Below, in pieces: positions 54,429-62,389 of a stretch of DNA of 64,000 bases (position 1 is the first letter of the stretch; each line of letters starts with the position of its first letter). The notes beneath the pieces were generated by a model. That model saw nothing but the letters and a program-made list of their open reading frames with translations. It made no database searches and was not told the origin of the DNA. The translations under genes were made by a program, and so were the position numbers. This DNA comes from an uncultured Saprospiraceae bacterium (lineage in GTDB: Bacteria > Bacteroidota > Bacteroidia > Chitinophagales > Saprospiraceae), in NCBI GenBank assembly GCA_937125475.1, contig CAKZLL010000230.1, positions 1-64,000 on the forward strand, in the 5' to 3' direction.

Positions 54429-54634
54429 TACTGTGCCAAACATTCCAAGTCTGTTGGACTTCTATAATTGGCTTTTTACTTTCCTCTGAAATTAATTTAA
54501 TAGTCGCAACAACCTAGTTATTGGCACGACCCACAATACATCACTTCTATCTTTTTCCCTAATAATACGACAGGGGGAATTTAAAAACGTAAGTAGTCAG
54601 ACAAAAATAATAGCATTTTTTTTATTTTGCTTTT

Positions 54635-54770
54635 CAATTGCACCGCTACTTTACAGGTTGGACGGGAATAACGAAACTTCAAGGATCTGATCCCTTCAAG
54701 GGATCAGATCCTTAGATTTTAAGATGAAAAAACTCATTCCCGTCTAGCCTGTAAAGTAGCGGTGCAATTG
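54635..54770. repeat. Nested palindromic element with CAATTG ends
   Basis: The outer arms start CAATTGCACCGCTACTTTAC and end in the exact complement of that segment. Together they span about 35 paired bases with two mismatches. Inside sits a second perfect hairpin, AAGGATCTGATCCCTT and its complement (54681-54713). It shares the terminal CAATTGCACCGCT with the element at 61269-61407. It carries no open frame and is probably a non-autonomous mobile or REP-like element. Confidence 0.88.
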
Positions 54771-54835
54771 TTCGTTTAAATTTGTCGTACTACTTATAAG
54801 TATAAAAAATGCGAATATATGCAAAATGGCAACGC

Positions 54836-54870
54836 AAAAAGCTCCTTGTAATTATATTACAGGAGCTTTA
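54836..54870. terminator. Terminator downstream of rpmF
   Basis: AAAAAGCTCCTTGTAAT pairs with ATTACAGGAGCTTT with one bulge around a short loop; on the minus strand the stem is followed by a U run. It lies past the 3' end of rpmF. Confidence 0.75.
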
Positions 54871-54931
54871 CGATTATTAATCATCAAAATCTATGAAAAA
54901 TCTTTAGATTAGTTTTTTTAAAAACTAATGG

Positions 54932-55126
54932 CTATTCTTCACCTTCATCGCCTTTGATAACTACTTTACCTTTATAGTACAAATCACCTTCATGGTAATA
55001 TGCATGATGTCTAAGATGTGCTTCGCCAGTTGTTTTACAAGTCAAAATATTTGGCGTTTCTGCTTTATAGTGCGTACGACGTTTACGTTTACGCATCTTT
55101 GATATCCTACTCTTTGGATGTGCCAT
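54932..55126 (-). CDS. rpmF: 50S ribosomal protein L32
   Basis: A 64-residue ribosomal protein starting [20 protein letters not shown], with the L32 core [19 protein letters not shown]. The usual zinc-type Cys pairs are reduced to a single Cys. The acidic C terminus GDEGEE is a small extension. It follows the DUF177 gene, the standard arrangement. Confidence 0.96.
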   Translation of the reverse strand: MAHPKSRISKMRKRKRRTHYKAETPNILTCKTTGEAHLRHHAYYHEGDLYYKGKVVIKGDEGEE

Positions 55127-55240
55127 ATCAATTTATTTTTATTATTCTTTATTTATTCTAAAAAACAAGATAATCATTGTAGTCTTTTCATGTCTGCTGT
55201 TACACGCTGCACGTCTACAAGTATCTTATTGAAATTACTT

Positions 55241-55771
55241 TTATTGTTTCAATTTATTTAATTCGTCCCAAATGCTAGTCGGTTTTTCTGCCTCTTCGTC
55301 ATTTGTTGCGATATTCTTATTCAGTTCGCTCAAAATATCAAATTCACAATTGCTTGGAATTTCATCACATTCAGATTTCACTTTTCGGATTGGTACATTT
55401 AAATGAACTACTTCAGAAATGTATTTAGCCACATTCAACTCTGATGCTAAAGGATTGATATAAGAAACATCATCTATTTCTTCACGTTCTTCCTCACTGA
55501 ATTTTATAATAAATTGCTGTTCGCCGTTTATTTGCAAATCAATTTCTTCTGAACATCTATCACATTCCTCTTTTACTGTTCCTTCTACTTCAAAATCTAA
55601 AACGAACATACTATATCGTTTGTCAAAATGAAGCTTTACATCAATATTACCATCTTTGATAGCACTATTTTCAAAAGAATCAAAAAAAGAACGTTTGACT
55701 TCAAATTCAAACTGATGAACGCCTATTGTCAATCCTTGAATAAGGATTTTAAATGTTTTTAATATATCCAT
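55241..55771 (-). CDS. DUF177/YceD-family protein
   Basis: A 176-residue protein of the YceD family, usually encoded directly before rpmF and linked to 23S rRNA or ribosome assembly. CDRCSEEIDLQI provides the conserved CxxC, and a second Cys pair occurs in CDEIPSNC. The acidic stretch FSEEEREEIDDV is typical. A strong promoter match precedes it at 55810-55839, so it heads the rpmF operon. Confidence 0.9.
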   Translation of the reverse strand: MDILKTFKILIQGLTIGVHQFEFEVKRSFFDSFENSAIKDGNIDVKLHFDKRYSMFVLDFEVEGTVKEECDRCSEEIDLQINGEQQFIIKFSEEEREEIDDVSYINPLASELNVAKYISEVVHLNVPIRKVKSECDEIPSNCEFDILSELNKNIATNDEEAEKPTSIWDELNKLKQ

Positions 55772-55809
55772 TATATACTAATATATATAGCGGTTTTTGA
55801 AACGCTGGG

Positions 55810-55839
55810 CAAAGGTACTGAAAAAATCATTCCTTGCAA
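55810..55839 (-). promoter_or_regulatory. Bacteroidota-type promoter of the DUF177-rpmF operon
   Basis: On the minus strand TTG (55839-55837) and TACCTTTG (55817-55810) are separated by 19 bases, about 40 bases before the DUF177 start codon. Confidence 0.72.
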
Positions 55840-56032
55840 ACTGTACTTTCAATAAAAATGATAAATGCATTTTTTTATTCCATAACGAATAAAAAAAAAG
55901 AGGCAAGCAAACAAAATAATAGAACTTTCGTAAAACAATGATATAAAACATCTTGAATAATTACGGTGTTTTATTTTTTCAATACCTTTAACAATAGAAG
56001 GCGAGGTTTATTTGCTTCGCCTTATTTTTATT

Positions 56033-56620
56033 TTACCAACCATATTTTTTCCAGTCTTCTTCATAATCAATATCTGACAAAGTGGGTAAAAGCGAATAAG
56101 TGTTATCTAAAACTTTAATTCTGTTAATTGTTTGTGTAAAAACTTGTGGCGTGCTCCATTCTATATTCTCAAAAAGACTGGGCGAAAAAATGCGCATACC
56201 TAATAAATAATAACCACCATCTTCGGCTGGACCGATCACAAAATCAGTTTTTTCTAATGCTTTAAAAGCATTTTCAACAATATCGGTAGTCAAAGAAGCA
56301 CAATCACTACCAATAATAATGACCTTTTCTAATTGATTATTGAATGCTTCTTGAAACCCTGCTGCCATTTTTTGACCTAAATCTCCATCAATTTGTAGTT
56401 TTTTATTAAAAGAATCATTTGACCACTCATCATTATTATCAATGAAATGACTATAAAACAAATAACGTTGTGTAGTGGTTTTTTGAGCGATTTGACGTGT
56501 ATGTCGAAGTAATTCTTTATAAATGCGCAAAGCCTCTTCATCACCGACTGTTGCAGCTAGTCGAGTTTTTGCCTGTCCTTTGATCGGATTTTTTATAAAA
56601 ATAAGTAGAGCATTCTTCAT
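56033..56620 (-). CDS. TIGR04282-family (DUF2064) nucleotide-sugar-type transferase
   Basis: About 195 residues from MKNALLIFIKNPIKGQAKTR; an in-frame ATG at 56638 would add six. The GT-A-like fold is seen in IFIKNPIKGQAKTRLA, VIIGSDCASLTTDIVENAF and FVIGPAEDGGYYLLGM. The family is annotated as arsenosugar-biosynthesis glycosyltransferase; arsM in this window (61480) may be related in theme but is 5 kb away. The substrate is unproven. Confidence 0.88.
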   Translation of the reverse strand: MKNALLIFIKNPIKGQAKTRLAATVGDEEALRIYKELLRHTRQIAQKTTTQRYLFYSHFIDNNDEWSNDSFNKKLQIDGDLGQKMAAGFQEAFNNQLEKVIIIGSDCASLTTDIVENAFKALEKTDFVIGPAEDGGYYLLGMRIFSPSLFENIEWSTPQVFTQTINRIKVLDNTYSLLPTLSDIDYEEDWKKYGW

Positions 56621-56652
56621 TGTAATATGGATATTCATAAATTAGAATCAAA

Positions 56653-56682
56653 AACCTCATAAGCCAAACAGCTTATGAGGTT
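56653..56682 (-). terminator. Terminator after the MscS-type gene
   Basis: AACCTCATAAGC pairs exactly with GCTTATGAGGTT around a six-base loop, with A residues before it that read as U on the minus strand. It follows the 3' end of the 56708 gene. Confidence 0.8.
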
Positions 56683-56707
56683 CTGATTTTACAAAAATAT
56701 TGAAAAT

Positions 56708-57547
56708 CTAAGACTTATTCTCTTCGATTAATGTCCCGTCTTCCCACTTTTCAAAAATTTCAACTTCTTCCTGTGTTAATAAACTTAAAGGAATAACAAC
56801 GCGTCGGGCATCGCCTGTACGCAAGATTAAAGAGGTATTATCCATTCCAATAATTTTGCCTTTTGTCGTTTTTACTCGAATGATTTCTCCTACTCTAAAT
56901 TTAGGTTTACTATAAAGAGATCCTAAGAAATTCGCCATTACATTGCGAGAAGCATAACCATAACCAATCGCAAATGCCAGCATAATACCACTAATGATAA
57001 TTGTCAAATTATTTTCGATAAATCCTGTTTCAACCAATGCTTGTTTTAAAGCACTTAGAGCGATTGAAATAAATAGGAAATAAAAAATAATATTACTAAT
57101 AAGCGAACCAGAATTCATTCCGATTGAGCGAAAAGTAGTTGCGACCAGCTCTTTGACCATATTAGAAAGCAATAATCCCATGACCATAATTAACCCTGCA
57201 GTAATTAATTTAGGTACATAATCTATTAAACCTTCTACTTGCGTTGACAAAATCTTGAGGGCTAAAAAGTCCGCAGAAACTGCAATTACAATCAACATAA
57301 TGATATAGTAAACAACTCTACTAATCACTATACTGGGTTTAATTTTGATTTCTGCCCCCTGAAGAATATCTATATCGTTCACCTTTTCCGCTAAAGCATC
57401 TAATTTGATGGCTTTAAAAAGACGTTCTATTATTCTACTAGTTAATTTGGCAATAAGCCATCCAATAAATAATACTGCTAAAGCAGCTATAACATTAGGC
57501 AATACTTTAAGTAGATCACCTAAGACTTCAATTAGTTTATCCTTCAT
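56708..57547 (-). CDS. Mechanosensitive channel-like (MscS/CmpX-type) membrane protein
   Basis: A 279-residue protein with about five membrane helices. FIGWLIAKLTSRIIERLFKAI is the first conserved segment, and AIGYGYASRNVMANFLGSLY is a pore-helix-like segment. The C-terminal beta domain (RVGEIIRVKTTKGKIIGMDNTSLILRT) matches the MscS beta domain. It probably releases solutes on osmotic downshift. It is a single gene with its own terminator. Confidence 0.9.
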   Translation of the reverse strand: MKDKLIEVLGDLLKVLPNVIAALAVLFIGWLIAKLTSRIIERLFKAIKLDALAEKVNDIDILQGAEIKIKPSIVISRVVYYIIMLIVIAVSADFLALKILSTQVEGLIDYVPKLITAGLIMVMGLLLSNMVKELVATTFRSIGMNSGSLISNIIFYFLFISIALSALKQALVETGFIENNLTIIISGIMLAFAIGYGYASRNVMANFLGSLYSKPKFRVGEIIRVKTTKGKIIGMDNTSLILRTGDARRVVIPLSLLTQEEVEIFEKWEDGTLIEENKS

Positions 57548-57825
57548 AACCCTTCGTTCGTTGTCCTGTGTAGGAGAATTATTAGACTTGCAAGGCGGCT
57601 AGTGATTTAGCAAAACGGCAGCAAATTAAGTAGTCGCTGTACAAGTCTATTATGCAGTGCTAGTACTATAAATGTTTATTTTTATAGCATCCGAGCGTAA
57701 AATCATAAAACAATTCTGTAAAACTAAAACAGTTTTTTATCATAAAATAATATTTCTTATTGTTCTATTTTATTAATAATAAATGTTTAAATCATTAATT
57801 ATCAAATAAATAACGATAAAAAATA
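57548..57825. other. Intergenic region, no gene seen
   Basis: About 280 bases. It contains TAGACTTG and its complement CAAGTCTA about 60 bases apart (57580-57650); a related AAGTCTATTA occurs near 61460. No gene was recognised. Confidence 0.45.
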
Positions 57826-58077
57826 TTACGCTTGTTCTTCTGGTTTAGAAGCATTAGAAGCTAATAGTGGTTGATCTGGTGGATCAACTTCATCTTTCTC
57901 TTCAAATGTTCCAAGCATTTCTGTAACGACACGCCCTGCATTACCGATATATAATTCAAACATATTTCCAACAAACTTGACGATACTTAAGTTGGTCTGT
58001 ACGTTTTTTCTAACTTTTTTCTTCAATTCAGGCGGTGCTTCATGAGCTTCTTCTAAGTTTTTTAAATTATTCACCAT
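57826..58077 (-). CDS. Small protein downstream of an ECF sigma factor
   Basis: An 83-residue soluble-looking protein: NLEEAHEAPPELKKKVRKNV, then a hydrophobic segment (LSIVKFVGNMFELYIGNAGRVVTEML) and an acidic, Pro-rich tail. It starts three bases after the sigma-factor stop codon. That position suggests an anti-sigma or accessory role, but it lacks a zinc HxxxCxxC motif and a clear membrane helix. The PELKKKV segment is reminiscent of anti-sigma N termini in Bacteroidota. Function unproven. Confidence 0.7.
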   Translation of the reverse strand: MVNNLKNLEEAHEAPPELKKKVRKNVQTNLSIVKFVGNMFELYIGNAGRVVTEMLGTFEEKDEVDPPDQPLLASNASKPEEQA

Positions 58078-58080
58078 TGT

Positions 58081-58665
58081 TTAACCGTATTCTAAGTCTT
58101 CTGAGAAAACTTGTTGATAAATTTTTTGAGACTTGTGCTTGGCGCGTTTAATTTTCATTTTTACAGCGCTTTCAGACTTGCCTATAACCTCACTGATTTC
58201 CCTAATGGATAGTTCCTCCTGATATTTCATGATTAAGACGGCTTTATCGTCTACAGGTAACTCATTCAGTACAACTTTTAATCGACTGACCTCCATTTCG
58301 AGTAAGGTTCTATCCTCAACTTCTTCAATAATGTCTTTTCCTTCGTGTTCGTCAGAGGTGAATAATTTTTTAGATTTTTTTGATTTACGAAGAAAATCTA
58401 TGCAAAAATTGTAGGAGATAGAATAGACCCAAGTAGAAAACTTAGATTTTTTGTTGAAGCGACCTAGGTTTAAAAATATCTTTAGAAAAATCTCTTGTGT
58501 AGCATCTTGTGCTAAACCTTCGTCTTTAAGCAAAGATATACACTTACTATATATTTTACTTATATAGCGGCTATAGAGTTGATCGAAATACTGACTACCT
58601 TGTGTAGAAAGATAAGCATCTATCAACTCTTCATCTGATATTTTCTTCTTTACACGATTCCTCAA
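58081..58665 (-). CDS. ECF-type RNA polymerase sigma factor
   Basis: A 194-residue sigma-70 family ECF factor. Region 2 includes DEGLAQDATQEIFLKIF and FSTWVYSISYNFCIDFLRKSKK. Region 4 includes LPVDDKAVLIMKYQEELSIREISEVIGKSESAVKMKIKRAKHK, the recognition helix-turn-helix. Start MRNRVKKKISDEEL. It forms a two-gene unit with the small gene three bases after it. The regulon is unknown. Confidence 0.95.
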   Translation of the reverse strand: MRNRVKKKISDEELIDAYLSTQGSQYFDQLYSRYISKIYSKCISLLKDEGLAQDATQEIFLKIFLNLGRFNKKSKFSTWVYSISYNFCIDFLRKSKKSKKLFTSDEHEGKDIIEEVEDRTLLEMEVSRLKVVLNELPVDDKAVLIMKYQEELSIREISEVIGKSESAVKMKIKRAKHKSQKIYQQVFSEDLEYG

Positions 58666-59042
58666 TCTAAGTTCTTCTTATCTGTTGTCTAATTGATGTC
58701 TTGTACTTGTTTTTATTCAAAACAATAATTGTGAATAAAAACTATAATGAATAAGTTATTTCTTACTCATTCCTCTCCTAATATTTATTGCAATACGCTA
58801 TTATACCATAATTTTACTTTAAAACAAAGATATTAAAAATATTTTAATATATCATTTGTAGGTTTTATAACAGCTATAAAATATTTTTAAAAAGAATTAG
58901 CATTTATTGCAAGTTTGATCAAAGTCCTATCGTCTTACCTTTATTATCAGCAAAATTGCTATCGTTTTTATTTCAAAAAAAAATTCATATGATTAAAAAT
59001 TACACTTTGGATTAGAATTAATGACCATTCAAATTTAAGTGT
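58666..59042. other. AT-rich divergent intergenic region, no gene seen
   Basis: About 377 bases. A -7-like TATCTTTG is present on the minus strand near 58825, without a -33 partner. No gene or strong hairpin was recognised. Confidence 0.45.
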
Positions 59043-59648
59043 ATGAATAACTACCATTTGCTTTGCACATTATTATGTATCTCGCTGTTTTTTACAGCTT
59101 GTGTTCAAGAAGAAATCCTTGATGACGACGATATTACGATTATCAATGAGGAAGTTGGCGATGATATTATTTTAGCGCAGACGCTCAACTTACCAGACGT
59201 AAACTTTGACTATCGTGTCACATTACCGCCTCATTTGGATGTTCAGGATGTCAGAAATGAGGACAATCAACCGAACAATAATCAAATTACCAATGCTGGC
59301 GCGGCTCTAGGATACGTTCTTTTTTATGATACTAAGCTTTCCGCAAATAACACAGTGGCGTGTGTGTCTTGTCATGCGCAAGAAAATAGTTTTGCCGATC
59401 CTGCAATTTTAAGCGTGGGCTTCGAGGGCGGATTGACTGGGCGGAACTCTATGGGGTTAGCGAATGCTCGCTATTATAGAAATGGGCGTTTTTTCTGGGA
59501 TGAACGCGCGAATACCTTAGAAACGCAGGTTTTACTACCGATTCAAGATCATATCGAAATGGGCATGACGCTCGAAGAACTTGTTCATTTCCCTATGTTT
59601 CAATATTTTGTTATCAAATGTTTTTTGTTTATTTTTAATTTGATTTGA
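59043..59648 (+). pseudogene. Truncated di-haem cytochrome c peroxidase (MauG/CcpA type)
   Basis: The 5' part of a haem peroxidase lipoprotein. The lipobox is FFTAC (Cys20), then an acidic segment, then the first haem site CVSCH (107-111) in NNTVACVSCHAQENSFADP. GLTGRNSMGLANARYYRNGRFFWD follows, then a segment ending LEELV near residue 185. Homology stops there; the remaining codons (QYFVIKCFLFIFNLI) look like chance. Full-length proteins have about 350 residues and a second haem. The remaining 3' half is replaced by the DinB-like gene 14 bases later. Confidence 0.8.
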
Positions 59649-59661
59649 AAATCAAAATAAT

Positions 59662-60132
59662 ATGAGCAAAAGTAAATTTATTTCATCAAGATTGAGAGAA
59701 GTCCTTTTAGAAGGTCATTGGATAGCAAATACGAATATTAAAAAACAAATCGAAAGCCTAACCAAGGAAGAAGCCCTTCAAAAAATAGGCAAACACAACT
59801 CTATTGCAGAATTAACTTTTCATATTAATTATTTTTTAGGTGGAATTTTAAATGTATTAAAAGGCGGTGAATTGGAGATACGAGATAAGTACAGCTTCGA
59901 TATGCCATTAATTAAGACCGAAAAAGATTGGCAAAATCTAATTGATAATTATTTGTCTAATGCAATTGAGTTTATCCAGCAAGTCGAATTGATGAATGAT
60001 GAAATGTTTGAAGCAACTTTTGTAAAAGAAATGTATGGTTCGTATGAAAGAAACATCGAAGGTTTGATTGAGCATAGTTATTATCATTTAGGGCAAATAT
60101 CTCTGATCAAAAAACTTTTGCGGACTAGATAA
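59662..60132 (+). CDS. DinB-superfamily protein
   Basis: A 156-residue four-helix-bundle protein of the DinB/DUF1572-like type. Conserved His residues occur in EGHWI, IAELTFHINYFLGGIL and HSYYHLGQISLIKKLL, the last being a hallmark of the family. A likely metal-dependent enzyme of unknown substrate. It sits beside the breakpoint of the truncated peroxidase and may have arrived with that rearrangement. Confidence 0.85.
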   Translation: MSKSKFISSRLREVLLEGHWIANTNIKKQIESLTKEEALQKIGKHNSIAELTFHINYFLGGILNVLKGGELEIRDKYSFDMPLIKTEKDWQNLIDNYLSNAIEFIQQVELMNDEMFEATFVKEMYGSYERNIEGLIEHSYYHLGQISLIKKLLRTR

Positions 60133-60361
60133 TACAATCAATAACGATGTATCAACTAAAAAATTCAAATAAAATCAAAAAAATAGGCTGATTTTATTTA
60201 TTTTGAACTTAAACTTATATATTTTTACGTCACAGATTTATCCCTGTAAAAAAGTTCTTTAAAAAAGGGGAGGGCAATAGGAATGTCGAAAAACGCCATT
60301 TTGAAATACAAGCAAACACATTGTTATGTGCTGATTATCAGTATAGGAAGCCAAATAGGGG
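60133..60361. other. Intergenic region beside the CRISPR relic
   Basis: AT-rich at first, then a purine-rich stretch directly before the first CRISPR repeat. It could be the remains of a leader or flank. No cas gene or open frame was seen. Confidence 0.4.
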
Positions 60362-60540
60362 GTAGGAATGAGTAGACCACACGCAAGAGGATTAAGACGC
60401 ATTAGAAATTTGCTTCTTCATAATTTTCAACTGGTCAGAAAGACCAGACCACGCGCAAGAGGATTAAGACAAAAGAGCGTGTAATTAATTATTGATTTTT
60501 TCATCGTCAGAAAGACCAGACCACACGCAAGAGGATAAAA
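60362..60540. CRISPR. Short CRISPR array relic (three repeats, two spacers)
   Basis: A 37-base repeat occurs at 60362-60398, 60434-60470 and 60506-60540. The middle copy starts GTCAGAAAGACCAGACCACG and ends GAGGATTAAGAC. The first copy is diverged in its 5' half; the third has a diverged 3' end. The two spacers (60399-60433 and 60471-60505) are both exactly 35 bases and unrelated. Regular spacing and equal spacer length support a true array. Both ends are decayed and no cas gene is in the window, so it is orphan or dead. Orientation is uncertain; sequence GATTAAGAC at a repeat 3' end is common in other arrays. Confidence 0.88.
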
Positions 60541-60550
60541 ATGCTCTATT

Positions 60551-61156
60551 TTGACTACCTTTGCAGCAAGAAAAAGCAAGACATTGGAAAAATTCAATCA
60601 ATATTTACAGCAATTCCCTCATTATACGCCGAGTATCTTTCAAGACGTACAGCCATATCTTTTTGAAAAAACGCTGAAAACAGGAGAATTTTTATTACAA
60701 GAGGGGAGAACCTGCCGCAATATTGCCTTTATTGAAAAAGGCTTAATCAGACTTTATTATTTGAATGATGGGAAGGAAACGACGCTTTGTTTTTGTAAAG
60801 AAAATAATATCACGACTTCCTACAGCAGCTTAATCACACAACAAGCGAGCGAAACCGCGATACAAGCCGTCGAACCTACCAAATTGATCATGTTATCCTA
60901 TCATACCTTACAAAAATTATATGGACAAGGATTATTTTGGCAGCAAGTCGGGCGATTAGAAACCGAACAAGAATATATCAGAGTAGAAAATCATCATCGT
61001 TTTTTAAGAAATTTATCCGCAAAGGATAGGTATTTGCAAGTATTAGAAAATGATCCAACATTGTTACAGCGCGTTCCATTGAATTATTTAGCGACTTACC
61101 TACAAATGGCTCCCGAGACTTTAAGCCGAATTCGTAAAAAAATAACTCGAACTTGA
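60551..61156 (+). CDS. Crp/Fnr-family transcriptional regulator
   Basis: About 201 residues from a TTG start at 60551; an in-frame stop at 60536 and no upstream ATG leave TTG as the likely start, with a TTG at 60584 also possible. The cyclic-nucleotide-type beta barrel contains GEFLLQEGRTCRNIAFIEKGLIRLYY and the C-terminal winged helix VPLNYLATYLQMAPETLSRIRKK. The usual Fnr Cys cluster is absent. The start lies 11 bases after the CRISPR relic. An arsM gene follows, but past a large palindrome. Confidence 0.9.
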   Translation: MTTFAARKSKTLEKFNQYLQQFPHYTPSIFQDVQPYLFEKTLKTGEFLLQEGRTCRNIAFIEKGLIRLYYLNDGKETTLCFCKENNITTSYSSLITQQASETAIQAVEPTKLIMLSYHTLQKLYGQGLFWQQVGRLETEQEYIRVENHHRFLRNLSAKDRYLQVLENDPTLLQRVPLNYLATYLQMAPETLSRIRKKITRT

Positions 61157-61479
61157 TCTAAGTCAATTGATCTGGTTTTTTTATCCTGCAATTTTATGTC
61201 ATTACTTAATATTAGATTTATTCGGCAAGAATTTAGTACACTATTTATTTCAAAATAATTTGATATTTCAATTGCACCGCTGCTTTAGCGCGGTGATAAA
61301 AAGGAGATGTAAATTGCGGTTTTAACCGCCACATTATCAAGATGTTCGGCTAAAGCCAGTATTTTAAAATCTTCATAAAACACCGCACTGAAGTAGCGGT
61401 GCAATTGATTAAATAATTTTTGAAACCACAATATCTATTAGTAACGCAATAAGCCGTATAAGTCTATTAATACAAAAAG
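61157..61479. other. Intergenic region holding a large palindrome
   Basis: A 323-base gap between the Crp-family and arsM genes, mostly occupied by the inverted repeat at 61269-61407. No additional gene was recognised. Confidence 0.5.
61269..61407. repeat. Palindromic element with CAATTG ends, second copy
   Basis: The arms begin CAATTGCACCGCTGCTTTAG and end in a near complement (CTGAAGTAGCGGTGCAATTG), extended by GCGGTG/CACCGC. An internal hairpin GCGGTTTTAACCGC lies near 61316. It shares its terminal CAATTGCACCGCT with the element at 54635-54770, but the inner part differs. Likely the same non-autonomous element family. Confidence 0.85.
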
Positions 61480-62313
61480 ATGACAACGAGTTCAGTTAAA
61501 AAAGCAGTAGTAGAGAGTTATGGAAATTTAGCGAAAGCGACCAAAAAAAGTTTTTTACCCAAATTATTTGGGTGCTGTGATCTAGGAGAAAGCGCGAATC
61601 AAATCGGGGAAATTATCGGCTATTCCAAAGAAGAATTAAACTCCGTACCGAAAGGCGCGAATCTAGGTGTAGGCTGTGGAAATCCGACCGCATTAACGAC
61701 AATGAAAGAAGGCGAAACGGTTGTTGATTTAGGTTCGGGAGCTGGTTTTGATGCGTTTATTGTTTCGCGGATTGTTGGGGAAACGGGCAAAGTAATCGGC
61801 GTTGATTTATCCGATGAAATGCTGAAATTAGGGAATAGAAATATTAAAAAAGGCAATTATACCAATGTTGAATTTGTAAAAGGAGATATTGAAGACTTGC
61901 CAATTAATGAAAATACGGCGGATCATATCATTTCAAATTGCGTGATTAATTTGTCTTTAAACAAAGGATTAGTTTATAAAGAAGCGTTTAGAGTACTCAA
62001 AAAAGGTGGAAAATTATCCGTCAGTGATATTGTTTTAGAAAAGGAATTACCTGATTTTATTAAAAATTCATTAACAGGTCATGTTGCTTGTGTTTCGGGG
62101 GCAGAGCCATTGACTGATTATTTGCAATATATCCAAGACGCTGGTTTTCAAGATATTAAAATCGAAGCTAAAGCTAATTTTCCACTAGAATTAATGCTAA
62201 CTGATCCGCAAATCATGAAAATTGCTAAACAAATGGATTTTAATTTGGATAGCGAAAAAGCAAAAGATATTGCATCAAGAGTGAGCAGCATTTCGATTAG
62301 CGCACGAAAATAA
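61480..62313 (+). CDS. arsM: Arsenite methyltransferase
   Basis: A 277-residue SAM-dependent methyltransferase that methylates arsenite. The start MTTSSVKKAVVESYGNLAK fits the family. The SAM motif is VVDLGSGAGFDAF. The conserved arsenic-binding Cys are Cys66 (NLGVGCGNP), Cys154 (ISNCVINL) and Cys204 (GHVACVSGA); an extra CC pair lies at 32-33. In bacteria arsM confers arsenic tolerance. The gene is a single unit here, ended by the palindromic structures at 62319-62378. No arsR or arsenite pump is adjacent. Confidence 0.95.
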   Translation: MTTSSVKKAVVESYGNLAKATKKSFLPKLFGCCDLGESANQIGEIIGYSKEELNSVPKGANLGVGCGNPTALTTMKEGETVVDLGSGAGFDAFIVSRIVGETGKVIGVDLSDEMLKLGNRNIKKGNYTNVEFVKGDIEDLPINENTADHIISNCVINLSLNKGLVYKEAFRVLKKGGKLSVSDIVLEKELPDFIKNSLTGHVACVSGAEPLTDYLQYIQDAGFQDIKIEAKANFPLELMLTDPQIMKIAKQMDFNLDSEKAKDIASRVSSISISARK

Positions 62314-62318
62314 AAATG

Positions 62319-62378
62319 TTATCGTGGGGCAAACGCATCCGTTTGCCCCACGCCCATTTTGCCCCACAATAACATACA
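62319..62378. repeat. Palindromic element with two alternative stems
   Basis: GTGGGGCAAACG (62324-62335) pairs with CGTTTGCCCCAC (62340-62351). A third arm, TTTTGCCCCACAATAACA, downstream can instead pair with TGTTATCGTGGGGCAAA at the left edge. It lies between the convergent arsM and adhesin genes. The GGGCAA arm resembles those at 1 and 36719. Confidence 0.75.
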
Positions 62379-62389
62379 CATCATAGATT

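Larger units (their letters stand above)
54429..54931. other. Non-coding region holding a nested palindrome
   Basis: About 500 bases between convergent genes, dominated by the inverted repeat at 54635-54770 and the terminator at 54836-54870. The rest (54429-54634) shows no open frame or RNA fold that I recognise. Confidence 0.55.
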
